Assembly: GCF_028765165.1 (NCBI RefSeq)
Contig: NZ_JARADB010000002.1
Span: forward strand, 372,001 to 436,000
Direction: 5' to 3'
Origin: Paenibacillus sp. MAHUQ-63
GTDB lineage: Bacteria; Bacillota; Bacilli; Paenibacillales; NBRC-103111
Length of the DNA: 64,000 nt
The translations under genes were made by a program, and so were the position numbers. The notes beneath the pieces are model-generated. The model had not been told where the DNA came from and searched no databases. It was given only the letters and a program-made list of their open reading frames with translations. Below are positions 8,524 through 17,681 of this stretch, piece after piece. Position 1 is the stretch's first letter. Each line of letters begins with the position of its first letter.

Positions 8524-8559
8524 AAGGTTGGTCGGGAGCATCCTGGCCAACCTTTTTTC
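8524..8559 (+). terminator. Intrinsic terminator after DUF6171-like gene
   Basis: AAGGTTGG pairs with CCAACCTT across a 15-nt loop and is followed by TTTT. Confidence 0.85.
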
Positions 8560-8800
8560 TGTGAGAGCGACAGACTGTTGCAGGGGGAGGAAAGGAGGGT
8601 GCAAGCGGCCGGTGGACAGGAGCTAGGTTAAGATTTGAAGGTGGAGGTGAAGGTGCAGAGTGATTGAACGTAGGAGAAGGAATAGATTAAAGGAACTTAG
8701 GAGAAGGAATGTAGGAGTAGGAACAGGGTGAAGGAATAGAGGTGAACAAGCAGAACGTAGAGCTTACATGATAGTCCGAAGCACGCAGCTCATTGGATTT
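8560..8800. other. Non-coding, purine-rich low-complexity stretch
   Basis: There is no gene. From about 8630 to 8760 the top strand is mostly A and G, with repeated TAGGAGAAGGAAT-like words (near 8671, 8697 and 8711). No promoter or structure was recognised. Confidence 0.5.
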
Positions 8801-9648
8801 TCTAACGGACACCACAGCCGTTAATGCAGAGAAAATCACCCCGCCGCAGATCTAACGGACAGGAGAGCCGCTATTCGCCTGCTTTGAGGCGAAATCGCCC
8901 TCGACAACGGCAAATAGCGACGCTGGTGTCCATTAGAATCGGCAATCGGCGGAAATCAGCCGAATATGCGACGCTGTGTCCGTTAGCCGCCGACGCGGGC
9001 AGCCCGCGCTCTATGCGCGGATAAAGAAGCAGCGCCACAACTACGTGCCGCACTGTGCTGCGCCTAGCGACACGCCATCCTCATGATCTAACGGACACCA
9101 CAGCCGTTAATGCAGAGAAAATCACCCCGCCGCAGATCTAACGGACAGGAGAGCCGCTATTCGCCTGCTTTGAGGCGAAATCGCCCTCGACAACGGCAAA
9201 TAGCGCCGCTGGTGTCCGTTAGAATCGGCAATCGGCGGAAATCAGCCGAATAAGCGCCGCTGTGTCCGTTAGCCGCCGGCGCGGGCAGCCCGTACTCTAT
9301 GCGCGGATAAAGAAGCAGTGCCACAACTACGTGCCGCACTGTGCTGCGCCTAGCGACACGCCATCCTCATGATCTAACGGACACCACAGCCGTTAATGCA
9401 GTGAAAATCGCCCCGCCGGAGATCTAACGGACAGGAGAGCCGCTATTCGCCGGTTTTGAGGCGAAAACGCCCTCGCAAACGGCAAATAGCGTCGCTGGTG
9501 TCCGTTAGAATCAGCAATCGGCGGAAACCAGCCGAATAAGCGCCGCTGTGTCCGTTAGCCGCCGGCGCGGGCAGCCCGTGCTCTAACGCCACAACTACGC
9601 GCCGCTATTCGCCTGCTTTGAGGCGATACGCCCTCGCAATCGTCAAAT
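8801..9648. repeat. 286-bp tandem repeat array with nested palindromes
   Basis: The word TCTAACGGAC followed by ACCACAGCCGTTAATG recurs at 8801, 9087 and 9373, exactly 286 bp apart. Copies 1 and 2 are complete and nearly identical. Copy 3 loses about 20 bp near 9580 and then returns to an inner segment before fading near 9648. Each unit holds an 86-bp imperfect palindrome (8851-8936 in copy 1) running from TCTAACGGACA to TGTCCATTAGA, with an inner GGCGAAATCGCC stem. A further TGTCCGTTAG lies downstream of it. Short open frames across the array are identical between copies only because the DNA repeats; there is no ribosome site or protein pattern. Confidence 0.9.
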
Positions 9649-9671
9649 TCAAGAAGTTGCGGCCATACCTG

Positions 9672-9830
9672 CTACTTCTTAATCAGCTTCAATTGAATCG
9701 CTTGCTCTTCCGTGAGGATGAATTCCTCTTTCGGCCAGATTTCCTCGTCTTTGTCGCGGCCGAACAGTCGAAGAATGTCCTTCCAGACGCCCTTCTCAAT
9801 GGCTTCCGCTGCAGTGATCATGATCTTCAT
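9672..9830 (-). CDS. Small charged protein, 52 aa, downstream of hxlR-type gene
   Basis: ATG 9830 sits 8 nt after GGAGG and opens a 52-codon frame: MKIMITAAEAIEKGVWKDI, then LRLFGRDKDEEIWPKEEFILTEEQ in two short charged runs, and a final KLIKK. It looks like a small acidic helical protein of the type MKIMxxAxExIxKGxW seen in bacilli, with no known function. It begins 14 nt after the stop of the HxlR-type regulator and would be co-transcribed with it. No longer frame on either strand fits better. Confidence 0.7.
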   Translation of the reverse strand: MKIMITAAEAIEKGVWKDILRLFGRDKDEEIWPKEEFILTEEQAIQLKLIKK

Positions 9831-9843
9831 AGCAACCGCCTCC

Positions 9844-10179
9844 TTATGTGCTTTCTATTAAGCTTAGTTCCTCCGTTTGCTTGATATGCTGCTCTCCCCA
9901 AGCACACATCGCATCCAGGATCGGCTTGAACGACCAGCCGTACGGCGTCAAGGAGTAGACCACCTTAGGCGGTACCTGGTCGTAGCTCGTACGCTTGACC
10001 ATCCCGTCTTCCTCCAGCTCGCGGAGCTGCTGGGTCAACATTTTTTGCGTAATGTCGGGCATAAGCCGCTTTAATTCGCTTGTTCGTTTGTCACCTTTGT
10101 CCAAATGGCACAGGATAACGACCTTCCATTTTCCGCCGATCACCTCGAGCGTTGCTTCAACCGGTACGTTGTATGGCAT
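9844..10179 (-). CDS. HxlR family winged-helix transcriptional regulator
   Basis: A 111-aa dimeric winged-helix DNA-binding protein. Signature: [25 protein letters not shown] near residues 12-36, the recognition helix [19 protein letters not shown], and the wing [12 protein letters not shown]. HxlR proteins sense electrophiles, redox state or small toxic compounds, often through a Cys near the N-terminus; here Cys24 (ILCHL) is a candidate. ATG 10179 follows GGGAGGTTA. It is divergent from the MFS transporter, with clear palindromes between, so it most likely controls that exporter and itself. Confidence 0.9.
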   Translation of the reverse strand: MPYNVPVEATLEVIGGKWKVVILCHLDKGDKRTSELKRLMPDITQKMLTQQLRELEEDGMVKRTSYDQVPPKVVYSLTPYGWSFKPILDAMCAWGEQHIKQTEELSLIEST

Positions 10180-10202
10180 CGGATAACCTCCCGTATAATT
10201 TT

Positions 10203-10278
10203 TATAGGTACTTAATAGTGCCTATAGTACTTATGAGTACCTATAGCACTTCATGGTATCTATGATACTTCAAAGTGC
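10203..10278. promoter_or_regulatory. Array of palindromic operators between hxlR-type and MFS genes
   Basis: Two overlapping near-perfect palindromes, TATAGGTACTTAATAGTG... (10203-10226) and CTATAGTACTTATGAGTACC... (10222-10246), both carry GTAC half-sites. A third, GTATCTATGATAC (10256-10268), lies inside an outer GCACTT/AAGTGC inverted repeat (10246-10278). This density of dyads in a divergent promoter points to binding by the HxlR-type regulator. Confidence 0.7.
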
Positions 10279-10282
10279 GTAC

Positions 10283-10311
10283 TTATCAAAAAGTTTCTGT
10301 GATCCTATAAT
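10283..10311 (+). promoter_or_regulatory. Promoter for MFS gene
   Basis: A perfect TATAAT at 10306-10311 follows a weak -35 (TTATCA/CTTATC near 10283) at about 17 nt. The palindromes end just upstream, so a bound regulator would touch the -35 region. Confidence 0.55.
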
Positions 10312-10374
10312 AGCACTCAGACAACAAATCATAAAGTGTTGCCGCCGGATCACATTCATATACAGGAGGTAATT

Positions 10375-11589
10375 ATGAGTCAAACCATGACAACATCATC
10401 TTCAACCATAGAGCAAACAAGTAAGGTTCAATCTGGAAAATGGGCGCTGCTCGCGCTAGCCATCAGCGCATTCGGGATCGGAACGACAGAATTCGTTCCA
10501 GTCGGTCTGCTGGCATCAATTGCTGATGATTTGCACATCGGCATTACGCTGGCCGGGCTGCTCATTTCCGGTTACGCCATAGGAGTCGCGCTGGGCGCAC
10601 CTATTTTGACGGCATTGACGAATCGGATGAACCGCAAGACGCTGCTGATGCTCTTAATGGTGATCTTCATCGTCGGCAATTCAGCGGCCGCGCTTTCCTC
10701 ATCGTTCTCGCTGCTGTTGATTGCACGCTTCATCACCGCTTTCTCGCACGGCGTTTTCTTCTCCATCGGAGCCACGATCGCCGTTCAGCTCGTACCGCCT
10801 TCCAAGAAGGCCAGTGCGATCGCCCTTATGTTCACGGGACTAACGGTGGCAACCGTAACTGGGGTTCCACTGGGCACGTTCATCGGGCAAATGTTCGGAT
10901 GGCGGGCGACATTCTGGGGAGTGGCCCTGCTAGGCGTCATCGCGGTTTTGGCTAGCGCCGCCTTGATCCCCAAAAATTTGAAGCAATCGCCTCCCGCCAA
11001 AATGTCCGATATGCTTCGTCTGGTAACGAATAGCCGCTTAGTGCTTGGCTATGCCATCACAGCGCTCGGGTATGGAGGCACGTTCGTCGCTTTTACTTAT
11101 TTAACCCCGATATTGCAAGATGTAACAGGGTTGAGTCAGCATGTTATCTCCGTTGTGCTGCTGGTGTACGGGATCGCCGTGGCGATCGGCAATTCGGTCG
11201 GCGGCAAGTGGGCTAATGGCAATGCGCTGCGCGCATTATTCTGGATGTTTATCGGCCAGGCTGCGATCTTGATTATGCTGACTTTCATGCTGCCGTTCAA
11301 GACGGCTGGCTTGATTGGGGTCTTCCTGATGGGTCTGCTGGCCTTCATGAACGTGCCGGGCTTGCAGCTGAACATTGTACAGCTCGCCGAGAAATACGTG
11401 CCTTCGGCAGTCGATGTCGCTTCTGCACTGAACATCGCTGCGTTCAATATCGGTATCGCAGTAGGCTCTATTGTCGGAGGTGTGGTTGTCGACACCATCG
11501 GTCTCGGACATACGCCATGGATCGGCGGATTGATGGTTGTGGCTGCCGCACTTCTTACAGGCATTTCCGCCAAACTGGAACGAAAATAA
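10375..11589 (+). CDS. MFS transporter, DHA1-type drug or sugar exporter
   Basis: A 404-aa inner-membrane proton-coupled exporter with 12 predicted transmembrane helices. The first, LALAISAFGIGTTEFVPVGLL, is typical of the AraJ/YdhP group of DHA1 exporters, and the loop 2-3 motif NRMNRKTLL (motif A region) follows near residue 80. Substrates are drugs, metabolites or arabinose-type sugars in relatives. I chose ATG 10375 because AGGAGGTAA lies 5 nt upstream; a TTG at 10336 would add 13 residues across that site. It is divergent from, and probably repressed by, the HxlR-type regulator. Confidence 0.9.
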   Translation: MSQTMTTSSSTIEQTSKVQSGKWALLALAISAFGIGTTEFVPVGLLASIADDLHIGITLAGLLISGYAIGVALGAPILTALTNRMNRKTLLMLLMVIFIVGNSAAALSSSFSLLLIARFITAFSHGVFFSIGATIAVQLVPPSKKASAIALMFTGLTVATVTGVPLGTFIGQMFGWRATFWGVALLGVIAVLASAALIPKNLKQSPPAKMSDMLRLVTNSRLVLGYAITALGYGGTFVAFTYLTPILQDVTGLSQHVISVVLLVYGIAVAIGNSVGGKWANGNALRALFWMFIGQAAILIMLTFMLPFKTAGLIGVFLMGLLAFMNVPGLQLNIVQLAEKYVPSAVDVASALNIAAFNIGIAVGSIVGGVVVDTIGLGHTPWIGGLMVVAAALLTGISAKLERK

Positions 11590-11597
11590 TGAAATGT

Positions 11598-11630
11598 AAA
11601 ACCGTCACACGGGCTGTGGCGGTTTTTTCT
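11598..11630 (+). terminator. Intrinsic terminator after MFS gene
   Basis: AAACCGTCACA pairs with TGTGGCGGTTT (one wobble) over a short loop, followed by T residues. Confidence 0.9.
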
Positions 11631-11753
11631 CTATCATTCTTAAGAAATTTGTCATATTTTTAAATAGTTATTTGTAAATGTCATCCATTACTATAGGAAT
11701 AGGGATGAACGTTTGCCGCGGCAGCATCCATTTCAGAGATGAGAGGTTAGAGC

Positions 11754-12446
11754 ATGCAGAGATACAACATTCTCGTCGTGGACGATGAGCTCGAAATCCA
11801 GGACGCGATAGAAATCTATTTGAGAAACGAAAATATGAATATTTTCAAAGCCAATAACGGAAAGCAAGCCCTCCAAATGCTGGAGGAGCATGACATCCAT
11901 CTGATGATTCTTGATGTTATGATGCCTCAAATGGATGGGATTCAAACGGCGTTTAAAGTGCGGGAGAGCCGGAATATTCCGATTCTGATGCTTTCGGCCA
12001 AGACGGAGGATACGGACAAAATCATAGGTTTGAACGTTGGCGCCGACGATTATATGGGCAAGCCGTTTAGTCCGCTGGAGCTGGTGGCGCGGGTCAAATC
12101 GCAGCTGCGGAGATATATCCGTTTCGGAAATTATCAGCCGAGCGACAACGAGCTGGAGGTGCGCGGGCTGGTCTTGAACAAAGCGACTAAGAACGTATCC
12201 GTAGACGGCGAAGAAGTGCGCTTGACGGCAACGGAATATAAAATTCTTGAGCTGCTGTTGGAGAACAAAGGACGGGTTTTCTCAATTGAAGAGATTTATG
12301 AGAAAGTTTGGAAGGAAACCTGCTTCAATGCGGAGAACACCGTGGCCGTCCATGTGCGGCGAATTCGTGAGAAGATAGAAATCAATCCACGGGAGCCAAA
12401 ATATTTGAAGGTGGTATGGGGCATTGGTTACAAGATTGAGAAATAA
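11754..12446 (+). CDS. OmpR/PhoB family response regulator
   Basis: A 230-aa two-component regulator. The receiver domain occupies residues 4-120, with acidic pocket VVDDE, phospho-acceptor D54 in MILDVMMPQMDG, switch Ser in MLSAK and Lys in GKPFSP. The C-terminal winged helix (about 135-228) has VRLTATEYKILELLLENKGRVFS and ENTVAVHVRRIREKI. It resembles the VanR/VncR-like branch. It overlaps the downstream kinase gene by 23 nt, so the pair is one operon. The ATG follows GAGAGGTTAGAGC. Confidence 0.95.
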   Translation: MQRYNILVVDDELEIQDAIEIYLRNENMNIFKANNGKQALQMLEEHDIHLMILDVMMPQMDGIQTAFKVRESRNIPILMLSAKTEDTDKIIGLNVGADDYMGKPFSPLELVARVKSQLRRYIRFGNYQPSDNELEVRGLVLNKATKNVSVDGEEVRLTATEYKILELLLENKGRVFSIEEIYEKVWKETCFNAENTVAVHVRRIREKIEINPREPKYLKVVWGIGYKIEK

Positions 12447-14607
12447 ATATGTGCGGGGGTTGTTGTGGGTTTCGTATATGTATGCGGCTGTTTTCGCCGT
12501 CTGCACAGCAGCCGACTTGCTGGTTCATAACGAGCTGTTGAGGAAAGAAGCTTATCTGCACAGCAAGGCGTTCAATGACGAGTTGGCGCTGCATTGGAAT
12601 CTGATTCGTTACACGGTGGAAAATGCGAACTATCCGTCGCTTAAGGACGATGAGAAGATCGGCGATAAACGCATGGCAGCGTGGCAGGAGCAATACGCGG
12701 CGATGGAGCAGCGGGGAATCATCCGGGCACAAAGTCTGTATGAGGATTGCATTGCGGAAGCGAAGAACCGTGAAAAGCCGGAAGAAGTCAGACAGCTGGA
12801 AGAGCAACGGGACCGGCAGCTGGCGCAGATCCCCCTCGAAATTCCGAAATTGATGGAGATCCGAAAGGCGGAATATTTGGCGTACAAAAATAAAGAATGG
12901 AACGACGTGAAAGCCAGTCTCGCTGCGCGAAGCGGCGGCTTCCAGTATTACATACGTGACAAGAACGCCCATCGCACTTATACCAATTTGTCGAAGGAGC
13001 CCTCCGGCGCGGACGTGACGCAAGCTTTATTTGGATTAAAACTGCCGCAGGCGGATGCGAGCAGCCTGTTGCTGTCCGGGATCAATAAATATTTTCAGGC
13101 GAATGGTCTTGAAGGGTATCTGCTTATTCCGCGAACCGCCCCCGGCTTCAGCCAAATCCATGCCGATTATGCTTATTTGAACAACATTCGCGACCGGCTG
13201 CTTGTGGAGCTCGGCGTACTTGCTGTGAATCTGGCCGTTCTGGGACTGCTAACGTGGTATTTCGTAAGGGTACAGGAATTCCGCATCGTACGCGAGGAGC
13301 TATCTCTGACCTGGATCCGGCGTATGCCAGTCGATGTTCGTTTGTTGGCGGCTATCTTCATTATGGGCATCGGGCTGCTGCAGGTCGGCGGCAACTCGTT
13401 CTTTCAATTGCCGATCCGGTTCGGTCAATTCGTCGAATGGACTTGGCTGGTCATTACCGCGACACTGTTCATCTTGTTCGTTATCGACGCCATGCGCATG
13501 TCAGCCGGGAAGGGAGAGTGGCATGACCAGTGGAGCCGCAGCCTAGTCCGAAGAGCGTCCGCTCTGGTCGGGAGGCGGTTCATTAGCCAATCGGTTCTGT
13601 TCAAGGCCGGCTTCGTCGGCGGAGCGACGGTTCTATTAGGCGGATTTCTCATCATGGCTTTCATCGGAATGGCTGAAATAGACAGTGCGCCTGAACTTTT
13701 ATTTTTCGGACTCCTCTATATCGTGCTCTACAGCGCTACGATCGTGCCGTACGTGTACCGAAGGTTGGTCCGGTTTCAGCGCATCATAACAACCGCCGAG
13801 CAGATGGCCTCAGGCCGTATGACCGAGTCGATTCCGGAGAAGGGCCGAGGCCATCTGGCGCTCCTGGCAGGCCAATTGAACAATATGAAGGCCGGCTTCA
13901 AGCAGCTGCTCGATAAGGAAATGCGGAGCGAACGGCTGAAGACGGAGCTGATTACGAACGTTTCCCATGATCTCAAAACGCCGCTCACCTCCATCATCAA
14001 TTATGTCGATCTGCTGAAACAGAAGGATTTGACGCCGGAGACCACAGAGCGCTATGTGGAGGTCCTGGACCGCAAGACGCAGAGGCTGAAGGTGCTCATT
14101 GACGATCTGTTCGAAGCTTCCAAAATGTCGAGCGGAGCTGTCGAGCTGCAAGTGGAAACCGTTAACGTTTCCTCCTTACTGAGCCAGGCTTTGGCCGAAT
14201 TCAGCGATAAAATCGAAAGCTCCGCAGCCGGTTTCCGCATACATATTGAACATCCGCAGATTACCGCGGCTCTGGACGGACGTAAAACGTGGCGCATCTT
14301 TGAAAATTTGATTTCCAACGCATTGAAGTATGCGATGCCGCACACGAGAGTGCATCTGAACCTGCGCGAAGAGCAGGAGAACGTTATTTTCACGATCAAA
14401 AACGTGTCCGCGTACGAGCTCGATTTCGAGGCGGAGGAGCTGTTCGAGCGCTTCAAGCGCGGGGATCAGTCCCGCCATACGGAGGGCTCCGGATTGGGGT
14501 TATCCATTGCCAAAAGCATCGCCGAGCTGCAAGGCGGTGAGCTGCACATTGAGATGGACGGCGATTTGTTCAAAGTGACCGTGTTATTTCGGAAGACGAA
14601 GGTATGA
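12424..14607 (+). CDS. Membrane sensor histidine kinase
   Basis: A 727-aa kinase partner of the preceding regulator. TM1 is about residues 12-32, then a large outside region (about 33-255) rich in Glu/Lys helices that may form a coiled coil. Five more membrane segments follow (about 260-280, 303-325, 335-357, 393-415, 425-445), a HAMP-like linker, HisKA with H515 in NVSHDLKTPLTS, and HATPase with the N box NLISNALKYA and GSGLGLSIAKS. Six membrane spans with a long external sensor is unusual compared with two-span kinases. The start is uncertain: TTG 12424 is in frame, and another TTG 12 nt on is possible. The signal is unknown; no target gene is adjacent. Confidence 0.9.
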   Translation: MVTRLRNKYVRGLLWVSYMYAAVFAVCTAADLLVHNELLRKEAYLHSKAFNDELALHWNLIRYTVENANYPSLKDDEKIGDKRMAAWQEQYAAMEQRGIIRAQSLYEDCIAEAKNREKPEEVRQLEEQRDRQLAQIPLEIPKLMEIRKAEYLAYKNKEWNDVKASLAARSGGFQYYIRDKNAHRTYTNLSKEPSGADVTQALFGLKLPQADASSLLLSGINKYFQANGLEGYLLIPRTAPGFSQIHADYAYLNNIRDRLLVELGVLAVNLAVLGLLTWYFVRVQEFRIVREELSLTWIRRMPVDVRLLAAIFIMGIGLLQVGGNSFFQLPIRFGQFVEWTWLVITATLFILFVIDAMRMSAGKGEWHDQWSRSLVRRASALVGRRFISQSVLFKAGFVGGATVLLGGFLIMAFIGMAEIDSAPELLFFGLLYIVLYSATIVPYVYRRLVRFQRIITTAEQMASGRMTESIPEKGRGHLALLAGQLNNMKAGFKQLLDKEMRSERLKTELITNVSHDLKTPLTSIINYVDLLKQKDLTPETTERYVEVLDRKTQRLKVLIDDLFEASKMSSGAVELQVETVNVSSLLSQALAEFSDKIESSAAGFRIHIEHPQITAALDGRKTWRIFENLISNALKYAMPHTRVHLNLREEQENVIFTIKNVSAYELDFEAEELFERFKRGDQSRHTEGSGLGLSIAKSIAELQGGELHIEMDGDLFKVTVLFRKTKV

Positions 14608-14662
14608 TTCGGTAAAAAACGGGTAAAGTATTCCATGAGTAAACTTGGAAAGGATAAACTTT

Positions 14663-15028
14663 GTGGATCAAACAACAACCTTATATGATAAACTTGGCGG
14701 AGAACAGGCCATTGGCAAAGTGGTGGACTATTTCTACGAACTCATTCTAGCGGATGATACGATCAATGACTTCTTCAAAAACACCGACATGGAGAAACAG
14801 CGCAAGCACCAAACGAAGTTCATTTCCTTCGCATTAGGCGGGCCGAATCAATATTCCGGGCTCTCCATGGCGAAGGCGCATACGGGGATGAATCTGCAGC
14901 CGGAGCATTTTCAGGCGGTTGCGGGGCATCTCGCGAATGCTCTTGCACATTTCGGTGTGCCGCAGTCAGACATTGATCAAGTGATCGGGCATGTGGCTGC
15001 GCTGAAGGATGATATTCTGTACAAATAG
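14663..15028 (+). CDS. Truncated haemoglobin (group I)
   Basis: A 121-aa haem protein of the 2/2 globin fold, starting MDQTTTLYDKLGGEQAIGKVVDYFYELIL. The LGG of helix A/B, the KFISFALGGPNQYSG segment with the family's glycine pair, and the AHTGMNLQPEHFQAV stretch with the proximal-helix His (HTG) fit the group I (GlbN) pattern. It probably binds oxygen or detoxifies NO. I chose GTG 14663 because GAAAGGA lies 8 nt upstream; a TTG at 14645 would put that site inside the gene. It is followed by a strong terminator. Confidence 0.9.
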   Translation: MDQTTTLYDKLGGEQAIGKVVDYFYELILADDTINDFFKNTDMEKQRKHQTKFISFALGGPNQYSGLSMAKAHTGMNLQPEHFQAVAGHLANALAHFGVPQSDIDQVIGHVAALKDDILYK

Positions 15029-15033
15029 GCGAA

Positions 15034-15075
15034 GGGCTCCCGCCAAGTTAACACGACTTGGCGGGAGCCCTTTTG
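15034..15075 (+). terminator. Intrinsic terminator between globin and M6 protease genes
   Basis: GGGCTCCCGCCAAGT (15034-15048) and its exact complement (15056-15070) form a 15-bp stem with a 7-nt loop, then TTTT. It ends the globin transcript and lies 4 nt past the stop of the convergent protease gene. Confidence 0.9.
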
Positions 15076-15078
15076 ATT

Positions 15079-17463
15079 TTATTTATGAATCCAGATTAAC
15101 CCGGCGGAATTATCTTTCGCTTCGCCGACGACATGGAACTTCAGGCCGTAGTTCGGGACAAGGCGTCCGGCATCCGGGATTAATTGATCCACATACACTT
15201 TGGAGTCTGAGAACTGCTCGACACCAGGCTGCGATTTGTAGGTATACTCGCCTCTCAATTCATTGTTCACATACCAGGATGGTGTTTTGTCCAAAGAGAA
15301 AGCGGCATCCGCAACTTGATAGCGGGTCGTTTGGGAGACGGAGTCCTGACCGTCCTTCTGGAATATCATGGCTTTCGGATGGGAATCGACGACCCCGAGG
15401 AACCCTTGGCCGGGATGGATGCCGACCCAGTTGTCGAGGTAGCTGTCATCCGCGTACCAGACGACGAGTCCTGTATTGTATTTGACACCGCGGCTGAATG
15501 CCAATGCTTTATCCGAACCCGCATAATTTCGCCACTCGAGGTAGTAATAGTGCTTCTTCATTTCCACTCCATTCGATTGGATGAAGCCGTTCAAGGCAAA
15601 GCCGGATGGGCCTTCCGCATCGTCGGAGAAGACGGTTTGGCCGTCTACCGTTAATTTGGCATTATCCATGGCGAATCCGTTCAGAGCCAGACCGCCGTCC
15701 GTGACATAATCGAAGTGCAGGGACACTTTGGAGCCGGCGAACGGCGTTAAGTCGTAGGACTTGTCGACCCAAGTCCCATTCGTCGTTTCCGCTTTGGCAT
15801 CGCCATTCGTATCCTCGTCGCCGATCACATCCAGCGTCACTTCCTGCCCTGTGTAAGTGACCGCTGTAACGGTAAGATAATCGTATTCGAATTCAACCTC
15901 GTATAAGGATTTAAAATCAAATGATGCCGTTTGGGCATGGGTCAAATCGAACTCAGGTGTAGAAAGCGTCGTGTGCAGATTATCGCCCTTCGTACTGTAA
16001 TAGTAGCGCGAACCGAACGCCGGCTGTATGCCAGGCACCGCTTTATCCGGCAAATTCACCTTGACGATTCCCGGGTTGTTGGATTTCGTCACGCTTTGAT
16101 CGATGATCGCCGCAGTGCCCAGCTGATTAATGTCGGATGCGTTGATTTCCGTCACATTCGCCCAATTACCGCCCATCGTCCTCTGGAAGAAATCTTTGTT
16201 CTGCGGGGAGAAGGAGGTCGGAGTCGTGCCTGCAATGTTCCCGTTCCAGCTGCCGCCGCTCATGATCGACCAGGATGCAACGGGCTCTCCTTGTCCGGTA
16301 TATTGGGTGTCGTATTCATCCGGAAGACCGAGATCGTGACCGAACTCGTGGGCGAATACGCCTACCGCTCCGTCTTCGGGCTGGATGGTGTAATCATAGG
16401 CCGCCATGCGGCCGCCCCAATAATCTACACCGGCCGTCGTGCCGGGCACCGGGTATACGCCGTTCAAGGTCCAACGATGGGACCAGATGGCATTGTCGCC
16501 CAAGGCGCCTCCGCCGGCTTCTTGTCCGGTTCCGGCGTGAATGATCATCAAGTGATCGACCAAACCGTCCGGTTCGTTCTGATTACCGTCGCCGTCGAGA
16601 TCATAGAGATCGAACTTGTCGTAATCCGCCAGATTAAGCCCATTGGCAACAGCGGCATTGAGCGCATCCTTCACAAGATCGCGAGGGCCTAGCGGATTTA
16701 AGTTGTCGTGGCCCCCGGCCGGATTGTCGTCCCCGTATTGCGCAGCGCTGCCCGGCACCGTCAACCAGTCGGACACATAGCCGTCCACCGTATAGCTGCC
16801 GCCGGATTGTTCCTCATAATACTGCTTGAACGTTTGAATTTTGGAGCCGTCGAACAGTTTGAAATCCTTATCTCCGAACATCAAATTCTGGTAGTGCTCG
16901 CGGTTGAAATCCTTGGCATACATGAAGCCGGGCTCCTGCTTCACATTGTTATGCTTCAGATCCGCGAATTCCGCCAAAAGAACAAGCACCTTGTCTTCGC
17001 GCACGGGGCCGTTATAGCCGCTTTGCTTGGCCGACGGGATCAGGATGCCGTTACCGTTGCCTTTCTTCAGGTTATCGAGGCCTCGGTTCATTTGCGAGGA
17101 AAGCTGAACTTTCTGCTTGGCTAGGAACGCCTTCGACTTTTGGTCGATTTCGTTGTGAAGCCTGCTTTGCGGATCCGTTTTCGGATTCGCAAGTTTATTA
17201 TTTTTGATAGATAAATAGGATTGTACCGCTTTGGATATTTGTTCCGGAGTTGCTGCTTTGCTTAGGATCCCGCGGTCCATCAGTCCCTTGGCCAGTCTCT
17301 CGTCATTGACCACCATCGCGTCGATTGGCGGCGATTCGAGAGCTTCCAGCGATTCCGGGGTGCCGGCTTCCGCTCCGGCAGCGGCTGCTGCGGTGGCGAA
17401 GAGGCCTAGCGTTAAGCTTGTTGCGAAAAGCACGTTAGTCATTTTCAAGATGCGTTTTGTCAA
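15079..17463 (-). CDS. Secreted M6 family metalloprotease (immune inhibitor A-like)
   Basis: A 794-aa zinc exoprotease, matching the usual InhA length of about 795. The TTG start at 17463 lies 8 nt after AGGAGG; the open frame extends upstream to 17655 but has no site there. A signal peptide covers the first 30 or so residues (MTKRILKM... core ... ATAAAAAG). A propeptide of about 70-150 follows. The catalytic motif is [16 protein letters not shown] (HExxH). Acidic [13 protein letters not shown] is a likely calcium loop. A MAM-like beta domain covers about residues 510-650. Relatives degrade host antibacterial peptides and structural proteins; here it may simply feed on protein. It is monocistronic. 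Confidence 0.95.
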   Translation of the reverse strand: MTKRILKMTNVLFATSLTLGLFATAAAAAGAEAGTPESLEALESPPIDAMVVNDERLAKGLMDRGILSKAATPEQISKAVQSYLSIKNNKLANPKTDPQSRLHNEIDQKSKAFLAKQKVQLSSQMNRGLDNLKKGNGNGILIPSAKQSGYNGPVREDKVLVLLAEFADLKHNNVKQEPGFMYAKDFNREHYQNLMFGDKDFKLFDGSKIQTFKQYYEEQSGGSYTVDGYVSDWLTVPGSAAQYGDDNPAGGHDNLNPLGPRDLVKDALNAAVANGLNLADYDKFDLYDLDGDGNQNEPDGLVDHLMIIHAGTGQEAGGGALGDNAIWSHRWTLNGVYPVPGTTAGVDYWGGRMAAYDYTIQPEDGAVGVFAHEFGHDLGLPDEYDTQYTGQGEPVASWSIMSGGSWNGNIAGTTPTSFSPQNKDFFQRTMGGNWANVTEINASDINQLGTAAIIDQSVTKSNNPGIVKVNLPDKAVPGIQPAFGSRYYYSTKGDNLHTTLSTPEFDLTHAQTASFDFKSLYEVEFEYDYLTVTAVTYTGQEVTLDVIGDEDTNGDAKAETTNGTWVDKSYDLTPFAGSKVSLHFDYVTDGGLALNGFAMDNAKLTVDGQTVFSDDAEGPSGFALNGFIQSNGVEMKKHYYYLEWRNYAGSDKALAFSRGVKYNTGLVVWYADDSYLDNWVGIHPGQGFLGVVDSHPKAMIFQKDGQDSVSQTTRYQVADAAFSLDKTPSWYVNNELRGEYTYKSQPGVEQFSDSKVYVDQLIPDAGRLVPNYGLKFHVVGEAKDNSAGLIWIHK

Positions 17464-17681
17464 ATAAGGCAACCTCCTATTAGTGGATTTAATTGACCGT
17501 TGTACAGTTAAATTAAATAATAGATTGCCAAATCTAGTAAGTGCTGCTAGACCTGCGCAGATAGGCCTACCACATATTTCCTCTTTCGACTTTTTGTGAG
17601 CGGAAAAGGAGGAATTTGTAGAATAAATAGAGGGAGAAGCGGATAATTTATCCAAAAGAGGTTTTTCAGGAGGCTATGATC

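Noticed and set aside
8824-9339. Repeated short frames in the 286-bp array
   Set aside because: Identical peptides arise only because the DNA repeats; no ribosome site. Not a CRISPR either: units are long, contiguous and have no variable spacers.
15931-16692. 253-codon plus-strand frame opposite the M6 protease
   Set aside because: It mirrors the protease codons and has no known motif.
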